From the NCBI GenBank assembly GCA_041738345.1, contig JBGSPX010000059.1:186001-250000 (forward strand): a stretch of DNA of 64,000 bases, given 5' to 3'. The notes beneath the pieces are model-generated. The model did no database searches and was not told where the DNA came from. It was given only the letters and a program-made list of their open reading frames with translations. The translations under genes were made by a program, and so were the position numbers. This document shows, one piece after another, positions 42,000 through 50,564 of the stretch. Each line of letters begins with the position of its first letter. Positions within the stretch are counted from its first letter, which is position 1. The stretch is from Proteocatella sp041738345 (GTDB taxonomy: Bacteria; Bacillota; Clostridia; Peptostreptococcales; Filifactoraceae).

Positions 42000-42362
42000 C
42001 TAATAAATTTCTGCGATTCTTTCGTTTACTATGTCTGCAAGTCTTGGGTCTGCGCCAAATGTTCTTCCCATTTCTACAGTTATATGACCCTTATCTTTGC
42101 AGAATTCTTCGATTTCTCTTGGAATATCCTCTTGGATATGAAGTCCTGCAAACAGGAAGTATGGAATTACTTTTATGTCAGTAACGCCTTTGTCTATAAG
42201 GTTTTGAAGTCCTAATTCTAAAGTTTTTTCACTTAATTGTAAAAATGCCATTTCTATTACTTTTTCTGGATTTTTAGCTTTTACCATCTCTACTATTTCT
42301 ACAAGGGTTTGCTCTGTTTCTGTAGCTTTGCTACCATGTCCTAATATTAATATTCCCTTCAT
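42000..42362 (-). CDS. cbiX: Sirohydrochlorin cobaltochelatase, short form (CbiX-S)
   Basis: Small class II chelatase of 120 residues, half the usual length, that probably works as a homodimer as in archaea. It starts MKGILILGHGSKATETEQTL with the active-site His, and has VIPYFLFAGLHIQEDIP with the second conserved His. It inserts cobalt into sirohydrochlorin, committing it to the anaerobic cobalamin route. Its start overlaps the hemB stop by one base. Confidence 0.92.
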   Translation of the reverse strand: MKGILILGHGSKATETEQTLVEIVEMVKAKNPEKVIEMAFLQLSEKTLELGLQNLIDKGVTDIKVIPYFLFAGLHIQEDIPREIEEFCKDKGHITVEMGRTFGADPRLADIVNERIAEIY

Positions 42363-43345
42363 TAGCCTATATCTCCTTTTTTTATCGCATCTGCAATTTC
42401 TTTTGCATAATATGTTATCAGTATATCTGAACCTGCTCTAAACATACTTATAGCACTTTCGCACATTATCCCATACTCATCTACAAGGCCTGCTTTTGCA
42501 GCCGCTTTTACCATCGCAAATTCTCCACTTACATTGTATGCTGCGATTGGTACATTTGTGCAATCTTTAACTTCTCTTATTATGTCTAGATATGAAAGCG
42601 CAGGCTTTACTATTACTATGTCAGCACCTTCTTCAATATCTGTGATACACTCTTTTATGGCTTCTCTTCTGTTGTGGTAATCCATTTGGTATTGTTTTCT
42701 ATTTCCAAAGCTTGGTGCTGACCCTGCCGCTTCTCTAAATGGGCCATAGAATGAAGATGCATACTTTGCTGCATAACTCATTATGCTTGCATGTTTGTAG
42801 CCATGTTTATCTAGTTCTGCTCTTATTGCGGCTACTCTACCGTCCATCATATCTGAAGGTGCTACCATATCTGCGCCTGCTTGAATTTGTGCAAGCGCAA
42901 TTTTTGCTATATATTCTAAAGTTTTGTCATTATCTACGTTGTGGCCTTCAAGGATTCCACAATGTCCATGAGATGTATATTCACACATACAAGTATCGGC
43001 AATTACATATGCTTCTGGAAATTTCGCTTTTATCTCTCTTATTCCCTGCTGAACTACGCCTTCTTCATGAAAAGCTTGAGTTCCTACTGGGTCTTTATCG
43101 TTTGGAATTCCAAATAATAAAAACTTATCTACGCCATGCTCTAAGGCTTCTTCTACAGCTTCATTTATTCTATCTGGACTATAGTGAAAGTGGCCATCCA
43201 TTGATGAAATAGGTGTCTTTATATCCTTTCCTTCTTTTATAAAAAATGGCAGTATAAGGCTGTCCTTTGAAGCTCTTGTTTCTCTCACCATTTTTCTTAG
43301 TACATCTGTCTCTCTTAAACGTCTTGGTCTTTGAATTAATTCCAT
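42362..43345 (-). CDS. hemB: Porphobilinogen synthase (delta-aminolevulinate dehydratase)
   Basis: Enzyme of 327 residues that condenses two 5-aminolevulinate molecules to porphobilinogen. The zinc-binding cysteines are in DTCMCEYTSHGHCG. The Schiff-base lysines are in SYAAKYASSFYGPFR and VIVKPALSYLD. Length and motifs are normal. It lies between the hemC-cobA-hemD fusion and cbiX in the cobalamin operon, so tetrapyrrole supply is tied to B12 demand. No hemA or hemL is in the window. Confidence 0.96.
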   Translation of the reverse strand: MELIQRPRRLRETDVLRKMVRETRASKDSLILPFFIKEGKDIKTPISSMDGHFHYSPDRINEAVEEALEHGVDKFLLFGIPNDKDPVGTQAFHEEGVVQQGIREIKAKFPEAYVIADTCMCEYTSHGHCGILEGHNVDNDKTLEYIAKIALAQIQAGADMVAPSDMMDGRVAAIRAELDKHGYKHASIMSYAAKYASSFYGPFREAAGSAPSFGNRKQYQMDYHNRREAIKECITDIEEGADIVIVKPALSYLDIIREVKDCTNVPIAAYNVSGEFAMVKAAAKAGLVDEYGIMCESAISMFRAGSDILITYYAKEIADAIKKGDIG

Positions 43346-43362
43346 TTTGTTCTCCTTTTTGA

Positions 43363-45861
43363 TTAATTTTTTAATGGTCTGTTAGTTTCTATTCTATTTA
43401 ATATCTCAATTTCCTCTATCATCGATTCCACAGTTGCTTCTCTTGATACATTTATTTTCATATCATATTTTCTAGCTTCTGTAGCAGTCTGCTCACCTAT
43501 GCATATGGCGCTTATAGTGCTAAAATCAAAGTCTTCATCCTCTTTTTTGATGGAATCTGTAAAGCCAACTACAGTTGAGGCACTTGTAAAGGCGATGTAG
43601 TTTATTTTGCCTTTTTTTAGTTTCTCTATTACAAAGCTTGCTTCATTGCTTACATGCTCGGTACGATAAATATGAACATCGTCATAACCTATACCTTCTT
43701 TTTCAAGCGATTCAGTAAGTACACTCGTACCTAAATTTGCTCTTAAAATCAGCACTTTTTTTAATTTTTCATTAGCATTTATATTTTCTAAAAGCCCTTT
43801 TGCAAGGTTTGGTGAGTCGTATATATTTGGCATATAATCTACAGTAAGATGTCTAGTTTCTAACTGTCTCTTTGTTTCTTTTCCTACTGCGGCTATCTTA
43901 AGTCCAAACAGCTGTCTTATATCTAGGCTGTGCTGAGAAAGTTTTTTGAAAAACATCTCTACGCCTACTGGACTTGTAAATACTATCCAGCTATAGTCAT
44001 TTATATTTTTCATTGCAGTTTCAAATTCTGGACAATCATCTATAAGCTCGGTTTCTATACATGGATATTCGATTACATCTGCGCCCTGCGCTCTAAGTCT
44101 ATCTGACATTGTTCCTGACTTATCTTTTGGTCTTGTAACTACTACAGTGCTACCTTTTAACGGTTTTTCGCTGAACCAGTCAAATTTTTCATTAAGACTG
44201 CACACTGTACCTACTACAGTTATTGCCGGGCTTGATATATTACTATTTCTGACATCACTTGCTAGGTTTTCGATTGTAGAAACTACTTTTCGCTGATTGG
44301 TAGTCGTTCCTTTTTCTATTGTTGCTGCGGGCATATCAGGATTCATTCCTGCCTCTATAAGCCCCTTCATAAGTGTTTCTAAAGCTGTAAGCCCCATAAG
44401 AAATACTAATGTGCCTCTGTGGTTTACAAGCGCTTTATAGTCTATGTCTATCTCTTTGCCTGCCTTAGCATGCCCTGTGATTATATGCACACTTGAGCAA
44501 CAATCTCTATGGGTTACTGGAATCCCTGCATACGCTGGTACCGCAAGTGCTGAGGTTATTCCTGGAACTACTTCAAATTCTATATCATTTTCATGGAGTA
44601 GCTCTAACTCTTCGCCACCTCTTCCAAATAAGAAGTTGTCTCCACCTTTAAGTCTTACTACTCTTTTGCCCTGCATAGCATATTTCATTATAAGTTTGTT
44701 TATTTCTTCCTGAGGCATTAGATGATGGTTCGATTTTTTACCTACATTTATTTTTACGGCATCTTTAGGAATTAATGCTAAAATCCCATCCCCTACAAGT
44801 CTATCGTAAATTACCACCTCTGCGTCTTCAAGCTTTTCTTTTCCTTTTATCGTAAGTAGTCCCTTGTCTCCTGGGCCTGCGCCTACTAAGGTTACTTTTC
44901 CAGTTTTCATACACTCACTTTCTTTCTTAAGCTCTTTTGCTAATGAAACTGCCATAGATACCGCATCTTCAAATTTTCCACTTACAGTTTTTTTGTGTAC
45001 TCTTGGTCTATAGGTCGTTATAATTTTATTTCCTGATTCTAGCTGCGCTTCTTCCTGCCTCTTCATACGTTCATAGTCTTCTTGACAGACATAAAGTCCT
45101 GTAAGGTATAGCTTATCATCTTCTATGTGACTATGCGCTGCAATCGGAGCACTACATCCACCGTCAAGTTCTTTGACAAAGGCTCTTTCACAGCTCGTCG
45201 TAAGCTGTGACTCTTTATCTAAAAAATCTCCAAGTAAACTTACATCAAAATCACGTCTTGCCTGTACTACTATAACGCCCTGACAGTTTGCCGGAATTAT
45301 CTCCTCTGGCGTAAAGTATCTGCTTATTCTGTGCTCTAAATTTAATCTTTTTAGCCCTGCCGCCGCAAGTACTAGCGCTGAAAATTCCCCTCTATCAAGT
45401 TTTTCTAGCCTTGTAAGTACATTTCCTCTTACTGGTCTTATCTGTGCTTTGGGATATAATTTTTTGAGCTGCATAGTTCTTCTTGCACTTGAGGAGCCTA
45501 TGGGTTTTGAAAAGTCTATTTCTGTTACGCCTTCTGGAAGTATAAGTACATCACGCGGGTCTTCACGCTTTCCTGTCGCTACTATTGGAAGCTCGTTCGG
45601 CACATCCATAGGCATATCCTTGAAGCTATGTACGGTAAGGTCTACTTTTTTATCAAGCATAGCTTTATCAAGTTCTTTTACAAACAGCCCTTTGCCTCCT
45701 ATTTTGTCCAGCGTCTTATCAAGGATTATGTCGCCTGTCGTTTTCATAGTAACTAGTTCTACATTTATATCTGGATTTGCTTTTTTTATGGCATCTATCA
45801 CAATCTGAGTCTGAACGACTGCTAGCTTGCTCTCTCTACTGCCCACTCTTATAGTTTTCAT
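43363..45861 (-). CDS. hemC-cobA-hemD: Triple fusion: hydroxymethylbilane synthase - uroporphyrinogen III methyltransferase - uroporphyrinogen III synthase
   Basis: A single 832-residue frame with three enzymes. HemC is residues 1 to about 312 (TIRVGSRESKLAVVQT, SSARRTMQL; dipyrromethane Cys236 in GGCSAPIA). CobA/SUMT is about 320-565 (VTLVGAGPGDKGLLTIKG, VRLKGGDNFLFGRGGEE, GIPVTHRDCCSSVHIITGH). HemD is about 575-832 (VVVTRPKDKSGTMSDRL, FTSPVGVEMF, AVGKETKRQLE, FTSASTVVGF). Together they turn porphobilinogen into precorrin-2. An internal ATG at the HemC-CobA join follows a weak GAAAGTGAG, so a separate CobA-HemD product cannot be excluded. Confidence 0.94.
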   Translation of the reverse strand: MKTIRVGSRESKLAVVQTQIVIDAIKKANPDINVELVTMKTTGDIILDKTLDKIGGKGLFVKELDKAMLDKKVDLTVHSFKDMPMDVPNELPIVATGKREDPRDVLILPEGVTEIDFSKPIGSSSARRTMQLKKLYPKAQIRPVRGNVLTRLEKLDRGEFSALVLAAAGLKRLNLEHRISRYFTPEEIIPANCQGVIVVQARRDFDVSLLGDFLDKESQLTTSCERAFVKELDGGCSAPIAAHSHIEDDKLYLTGLYVCQEDYERMKRQEEAQLESGNKIITTYRPRVHKKTVSGKFEDAVSMAVSLAKELKKESECMKTGKVTLVGAGPGDKGLLTIKGKEKLEDAEVVIYDRLVGDGILALIPKDAVKINVGKKSNHHLMPQEEINKLIMKYAMQGKRVVRLKGGDNFLFGRGGEELELLHENDIEFEVVPGITSALAVPAYAGIPVTHRDCCSSVHIITGHAKAGKEIDIDYKALVNHRGTLVFLMGLTALETLMKGLIEAGMNPDMPAATIEKGTTTNQRKVVSTIENLASDVRNSNISSPAITVVGTVCSLNEKFDWFSEKPLKGSTVVVTRPKDKSGTMSDRLRAQGADVIEYPCIETELIDDCPEFETAMKNINDYSWIVFTSPVGVEMFFKKLSQHSLDIRQLFGLKIAAVGKETKRQLETRHLTVDYMPNIYDSPNLAKGLLENINANEKLKKVLILRANLGTSVLTESLEKEGIGYDDVHIYRTEHVSNEASFVIEKLKKGKINYIAFTSASTVVGFTDSIKKEDEDFDFSTISAICIGEQTATEARKYDMKINVSREATVESMIEEIEILNRIETNRPLKN

Positions 45862-45869
45862 TTGTACCT

Positions 45870-47198
45870 CTAGTTTTCTAACTGTAAAAAATTTCTTAGT
45901 GCCTTTGCGGTTTCTGCCGTTTTGTGGTGACTGCTTCCATCTGAAACAAGTCCTATGCTTAAGTTTTCATGATTGATAACTGCCGGAAAGTAAAAACTGC
46001 ATTTTGATTTATCATCTACTACAGATATATGAATTCCTAAGCTTAACGCTTCTTCATATATGCTTTGGTTTACTTCACATGAGTCAGTCGCCGCAATTGC
46101 TATAAATGAACCTTTTAAATCGCCGTATTTATATGCTCGTTGTTCTAAGTTTATTTTGCCTCGATCTGAAAGCGATTTTAGCTCCTCTGTAACCGTTTTT
46201 GCTATCAGTTTAATTTCCACCCCATATTTTAGTAGCGTCATTATCCTTCTTTGTGCGATTTTGCCACCGCCTATAACCGTTACCTTTTTTGTATTTATAT
46301 CTAAAAACATAGGAAACCTTGGAAATACAGTTTGAGTTTCTGCCTTATTATACCTACAAGATGATAGGTGGTTTTCGCTTTGCAGTTTTATATATTTTTC
46401 AAATTCTTCTACACTAAGACCTTTATCATCTACGGGATTTCCATGTTCATCTATAGGTCTTTTTATTATCCCTATCTTTATTCCTAAGTTTAACGCGGCT
46501 TTTAGTTTTTCTTCAAAGCCACCTGAACTCCCTGTGTCTTTAGTTATAAGTATATCTGTATTGGTAGCTTTTATGAGTTCTTCATTCATCTTTATGCTAA
46601 ATGGCCCCTGCATACAGATTATATTCGATTTTTTGTAGTTTAGTTCAATTGCTTTTTGAAGTGAGCTTATGTCCGGAAGTATTCTTACATATACTCGCTG
46701 ATTATAGGCCCTTACATCAGTATACTGATGTAAATCCTTACTTCCTGTTGTCAGCAGAATTTTTTGAAATTCATTTTCAGCTCTATTTGCCCAAGTGATT
46801 ACGTCTTCTACGCTTTGAAATTCTAAAATCAGGTTTTTTTGAGATTCCATAAGATTTTCAAGTAGCTTTGAGCCTGTAGATTTTCGAAGTACTCTTATAT
46901 ACTGCGTACTGCATTCTTTGGTTGCCTCTTTTAAGTTTAAAGTAACTTCTTTAGCATAGGGATGCGTCGCATCTACTACGACAAAAGGCTTTTGCTGCAT
47001 TTTAAATAACTGCTTCATTTCATCTAGATTTAAACGTTTGTGATTTATCTTAAGGTTCTCATTTGAAACAAGTTCATTTTCTAATACTTCCTGACCATAC
47101 TCAGTGGCTACAAAAGCTTCTACTTCAAATTTTTTCTCTGCAAGCATATGAATAACAGCCTTGCCTTCAGTCGTTCCTGCAAATACTAAAAATTTCAT
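45870..47198 (-). CDS. cbiJ-sirC: Fused cobalt-precorrin-6A reductase (CbiJ) - precorrin-2 dehydrogenase (SirC)
   Basis: A 442-residue fusion. Residues 1 to about 255 are CbiJ/CobK (FLVFAGTTEGKAVIHMLAEKK, VVDATHPYAKEVTLNLKEA, LLTTGSKDLHQY, ITKDTGSSGGFEEKL). After a linker with two cysteines, residues about 290-442 are the SirC/CysG-N/Met8-type dehydrogenase (KVTVIGGGKIAQRRIMTLL, VVDDKSKCSFYFPAVINHENLSIGLVSDG). SirC oxidises precorrin-2 to sirohydrochlorin with NAD; CbiJ reduces cobalt-precorrin-6A several steps later. The steps are not consecutive. The ATG directly follows the cbiH stop (TAAATG). Confidence 0.9.
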   Translation of the reverse strand: MKFLVFAGTTEGKAVIHMLAEKKFEVEAFVATEYGQEVLENELVSNENLKINHKRLNLDEMKQLFKMQQKPFVVVDATHPYAKEVTLNLKEATKECSTQYIRVLRKSTGSKLLENLMESQKNLILEFQSVEDVITWANRAENEFQKILLTTGSKDLHQYTDVRAYNQRVYVRILPDISSLQKAIELNYKKSNIICMQGPFSIKMNEELIKATNTDILITKDTGSSGGFEEKLKAALNLGIKIGIIKRPIDEHGNPVDDKGLSVEEFEKYIKLQSENHLSSCRYNKAETQTVFPRFPMFLDINTKKVTVIGGGKIAQRRIMTLLKYGVEIKLIAKTVTEELKSLSDRGKINLEQRAYKYGDLKGSFIAIAATDSCEVNQSIYEEALSLGIHISVVDDKSKCSFYFPAVINHENLSIGLVSDGSSHHKTAETAKALRNFLQLEN

Positions 47199-47927
47199 TT
47201 ACTTCACCTTGTATCCTCTTGGGGTTACCAATTTATTGTTGATAATTTGTGTGGTTTCATTTCCAATTATTACAGTAGTAAACATATCTACCTTAGTATC
47301 TCTAAGTTCTTTTAGTGTGCAAAGATTGTAACTTTCCTCTTCACGCCCTATATTTCTAACATATCCGCATTTTGTATCTTCGGCTTTATATTCTAGCATT
47401 ATATCACATGCTTTTTGAAGATAATCTGAACGCTTTATACTAGAAGGGTTGTAAAGACAGATTACCATATCTGCATCTGCTGACAGTTTTAGGCGTTTTT
47501 CTATTTTTTCCCATGGAGTCATCAAATCACTTAGGCTTATAACTGCAAAATCATGTATAAGCGGCGCTCCTAGTACTGAGGCTGCTGAACACGCAGCGGT
47601 TATCCCTGGAATCACTTCGATTTCGATTTCGGGATGGGATTCACAAAGCTCGTGAATTACACCTGCCATTCCATAAACACCCGCATCTCCACTTGATATC
47701 ATCGCTACCGTATTTCCATTTAAAGCTTCTTCAATTGCCATCTGACAACGCTTAACTTCCTGCTTCATCGGAGTGTTTATAAGACGCTTGCCTTCTATTA
47801 TTTCTTTTATTAGGTCGATGTAAAGGTCATACCCTGCTATTACATCTGAATTTTTTAGTGCTTCTATTGCCCTTGGCGTAATCTGTTCTTTTCCGCCAGG
47901 GCCAAACCCTACTACATATATTTTCAT
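47199..47927 (-). CDS. cbiH: Cobalt-precorrin-3 C17-methyltransferase CbiH
   Basis: Tetrapyrrole methylase of 242 residues that methylates C-17 and contracts the ring. It starts KIYVVGFGPGGKEQITPRAIEALKNSDVIAGYDLYIDL, with MISSGDAGVYGMAGVIHEL, VIPGITAACSAASVLGAPLIHDF and LYNPSSIKR, all typical of CbiH/CobJ. The short form lacks the Fe-S or CbiG-like extensions seen in some species. It lies between cbiG and cbiJ-sirC. Confidence 0.93.
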   Translation of the reverse strand: MKIYVVGFGPGGKEQITPRAIEALKNSDVIAGYDLYIDLIKEIIEGKRLINTPMKQEVKRCQMAIEEALNGNTVAMISSGDAGVYGMAGVIHELCESHPEIEIEVIPGITAACSAASVLGAPLIHDFAVISLSDLMTPWEKIEKRLKLSADADMVICLYNPSSIKRSDYLQKACDIMLEYKAEDTKCGYVRNIGREEESYNLCTLKELRDTKVDMFTTVIIGNETTQIINNKLVTPRGYKVK

Positions 47928-47950
47928 ATTTTTATCCTTTATCCATATAT

Positions 47951-49048
47951 TTAATCTCTATATTTTACTATCGAAATTGTAATTCCATTTTTACTACTCT
48001 TATGATGCACAAATTCTATAGGAAAAAGCTGTTCTTCATAATACTCTTTATCAGACTTATTTGAGGCGAAAGTATTATATGCCGCAAGTACTGCGGCTCT
48101 TTCACACACATTGCCCACGCCTGTAGTATTTTGTACAAGCTGTGAATTTGAGAATTCATATTCTGTATACTGCTGCGCTTTTTCAAGGCTTTTGGCATCA
48201 TAGAAATTTAATTTTAATTTATATTTATTATGAAGATGTTTAAACGCTGCCTCATCTTTTTTTAGCTCTATCGAACTTATGCTATTAACTTCTTCGAGGC
48301 TTATATTATAAGCTGCAAGGGTTTCTAATAGAAAGGTTTCTACTTCAAGAATATCCTTATCTTTTCTGCATCCCATGCCTACAAAAATAGTTTTAGGGAT
48401 AAGATAAAGCGTTCGCCTGTCATCCATTTTCTTTGGAATATTATTTAAAGAGGTTATCTTTAAAGTGCTTAGACTTTTATTTTCTACATTTAGGTAGATA
48501 AAGTTAGGATACAGCGCTTTTAGGTCTGATAACTGCTTGGTGATATACGCTCCACTTAATTCTGAATTTAAAACTACAGGTTTATCCTCAAGTATATCTG
48601 AGGCTATATATTTTATTGCTTCAGGGTTTAGGATATGGAAGTTATGCTTAACCGCCCAGCTATCTATCGCCAATTTATCGTTTATATCCGTAGCCGTAGT
48701 AATTACAGGCACAGAATTCAAAGAACTTGCTATAAGTTTTGCTAAGTCATTTGCACCACCTATATGCCCTGAAAGAATTGGGATTACAAATTTTCCAAGC
48801 TCGTCTACAACTATTACTGCAGGATCTTGGGTTTTAGTTTTTATATAGGGCGCTATGCTTCTTACTGCAATTCCAATCGCCCCTATATAGATTATAGCCT
48901 CTGCATTTTCAAAGGCTTTTTTTGTAAACTCCCCTGCATTTTTAAAGTGAGTCGCTACTTTTTCATTTAAGTCGTTCTTAATAACTGCTTCTATCTTCGC
49001 CTGAAGTTGCCTTCCTTTTTCCGTAAAAGCTATGCTATATATTTCCAT
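47951..49048 (-). CDS. cbiG: Cobalt-precorrin-5A hydrolase CbiG
   Basis: Protein of 365 residues that opens the lactone of cobalt-precorrin-5A and releases acetaldehyde. N-terminal (AFTEKGRQLQAKIEAVI, AIIYIGAIGIAVRSIAPYIKTKTQDPAVIVVDELGKFVIPILSGHIGGANDLAK) and C-terminal (FVGMGCRKDKDILEVETFLLETL, NTTGVGNVCERAAVLAA) CbiG domains are both present. It is placed between cbiF and cbiH, the usual neighbours. Confidence 0.93.
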   Translation of the reverse strand: MEIYSIAFTEKGRQLQAKIEAVIKNDLNEKVATHFKNAGEFTKKAFENAEAIIYIGAIGIAVRSIAPYIKTKTQDPAVIVVDELGKFVIPILSGHIGGANDLAKLIASSLNSVPVITTATDINDKLAIDSWAVKHNFHILNPEAIKYIASDILEDKPVVLNSELSGAYITKQLSDLKALYPNFIYLNVENKSLSTLKITSLNNIPKKMDDRRTLYLIPKTIFVGMGCRKDKDILEVETFLLETLAAYNISLEEVNSISSIELKKDEAAFKHLHNKYKLKLNFYDAKSLEKAQQYTEYEFSNSQLVQNTTGVGNVCERAAVLAAYNTFASNKSDKEYYEEQLFPIEFVHHKSSKNGITISIVKYRD

Positions 49049-49057
49049 AAGACTTTA

Positions 49058-49813
49058 CTACTTACTTGCTTCTCTAAATTCATGAGTAAATGTAGGGTCA
49101 TATAGCTTAGAACGCTCGTATTTATTTCCTAAAAATTCACCTACAGTTATAAGTGCCGTCTTGTTTATCCCATGCTCGGCTGCAGCTGCGGCTAAGTTTC
49201 CAACCGTAGTCACTACAACCTTTTCATCGTCCCATGTCGCTTTATATACTATTGCGGCTTTGGTATCTTCGCTGTATCCCCCTGCAATAAGTCTTTTGCT
49301 AAGTTCTTCAAGCATTCCTGAGCTTAAAAAGATTACCATTGTAGCTTGATGTGCTGCCATAAGCGAAATTTCTTCTTTAGGCGGTACTGGCGTTCTGCCT
49401 TCCATTCTAGTAAGGATAACACTTTGACTAACCTCTGGAAGCGTATACTCTGCCCCAAGTGCCGCTGCTGCTCCACAAAATGAACTTACGCCCGGACATA
49501 CTTTGTATGGAATATTTTTTTCTTCTAATAAATCTATCTGTTCTCTTATCGCGCCGTATATGCTTGGGTCGCCTGTATGCAATCTTACTACTGCTTTTTG
49601 GCTATTGTAGCCTTTTTCCATAACTTCGATAACCTCTTCAAGCGTCATCTGCGCACTATTATGAATTTCACAGTCCGCTTTTGCATATTCTAAAAGCTTA
49701 GGGTTTACAAGTGAACCCGCATATATTATTATATCTGCGTTTTCTAAAAAACTTTTTCCTCTTACTGTTATTAAATCTACTGCTCCTGGGCCTGCGCCAA
49801 CAAAATTTATCAT
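49058..49813 (-). CDS. cbiF: Cobalt-precorrin-4 C11-methyltransferase CbiF
   Basis: SAM-dependent methylase of 251 residues. Family motifs are VGAGPGAVDLITVRGKSFLENADIIIYAGSLVNPKLL, RLHTGDPSIYGAIREQIDLLE, VCPGVSSFCGAAAALGAEYTLPEVSQSVILTR and TMVIFLSSG. The start is set at ATG 49813 behind AAGGAG; an ATG 33 bases upstream has no site. It methylates C-11 of cobalt-precorrin-4 and sits 9 bases from cbiG. Confidence 0.94.
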   Translation of the reverse strand: MINFVGAGPGAVDLITVRGKSFLENADIIIYAGSLVNPKLLEYAKADCEIHNSAQMTLEEVIEVMEKGYNSQKAVVRLHTGDPSIYGAIREQIDLLEEKNIPYKVCPGVSSFCGAAAALGAEYTLPEVSQSVILTRMEGRTPVPPKEEISLMAAHQATMVIFLSSGMLEELSKRLIAGGYSEDTKAAIVYKATWDDEKVVVTTVGNLAAAAAEHGINKTALITVGEFLGNKYERSKLYDPTFTHEFREASK

Positions 49814-49876
49814 AAATTCTCCTTCTAATAATCTTAAGGTTTGCACCTCTTTTAGTTTATTTCAGTTAATTTCAGT

Positions 49877-50554
49877 TTATTCCTTTACTACCACTATTGA
49901 AAAATAGCTCGAATCTTCATCTATGTGTTCTAAATCCTCATATACTTTTTCATTTTCCATAGTTGCGCATTCTACCATTCTTGCATTTTTAAGCTTACCT
50001 TTTACTCTAAGTTTTTCTCTAAGCTCCACTATGCTTTTTCCCGACTTCATAAACACTTTATTTGCTTCAAATTCAAGGCACTTATCTACGCCTTCATATG
50101 ATGCTGGAATTATTAAAAGAGGCTCTTTCCCTTCGCATAATGAATCATTTAGAATTGATGCTACGGCACAAAAAGAGGTTATCCCTGCCACAAGCTGTGC
50201 GCGATGTCCCCTTGCTATAACTTTTTTATGTACATACATATAGGTACTGTATATCGCAGGGTCACCAAGGGTTATAAACGCTATATTCTTGCCAGCTATA
50301 AGCTGTTCTGAAAGCATATCTGCGCATTTTTGATGTGCACTTTCTAAAAGATTTTCATCTCTTGTCATTGGCATATAGCATTCTAGCATTTCTTTGCCCT
50401 GTATATATTCGCTTACTATTTTAAGTGCTGTATTTTCTTTACCCGCTTTAGGATATGCGATTATATCTGCACTTTTTAAAATTTCTACTGCTTGAAGCGT
50501 AAGTAGTTTTGGATCTCCTGGCCCTACTCCAACCCCATATAATATTCCTTCCAT
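49877..50554 (-). CDS. cbiL: Cobalt-precorrin-2 C20-methyltransferase CbiL
   Basis: SAM-dependent methylase of 225 residues that adds the C-20 methyl to cobalt-sirohydrochlorin, the first step after cobalt insertion. It begins GILYGVGVGPGDPKLLTLQAVEILKSADIIAYPKAG, with CYMPMTRDENLLESAH, FITLGDPAIYSTYMYV and LVAGITSFCAVASIL, characteristic of CbiL/CobI. It lies between cbiD and cbiF. Confidence 0.94.
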   Translation of the reverse strand: MEGILYGVGVGPGDPKLLTLQAVEILKSADIIAYPKAGKENTALKIVSEYIQGKEMLECYMPMTRDENLLESAHQKCADMLSEQLIAGKNIAFITLGDPAIYSTYMYVHKKVIARGHRAQLVAGITSFCAVASILNDSLCEGKEPLLIIPASYEGVDKCLEFEANKVFMKSGKSIVELREKLRVKGKLKNARMVECATMENEKVYEDLEHIDEDSSYFSIVVVKE

Positions 50555-50564
50555 CTATTCTCCT

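Noticed and set aside
42739..43212. 157-codon plus-strand reading frame
   Set aside because: Antisense to hemB; Leu/His-rich translation with no family resemblance, and hemB is certain.
44904..44912. Internal ATG at the HemC-CobA junction as a separate gene start
   Set aside because: The frame runs through without interruption and the upstream site is weak; treated as one fusion, though an extra internal product is not excluded.
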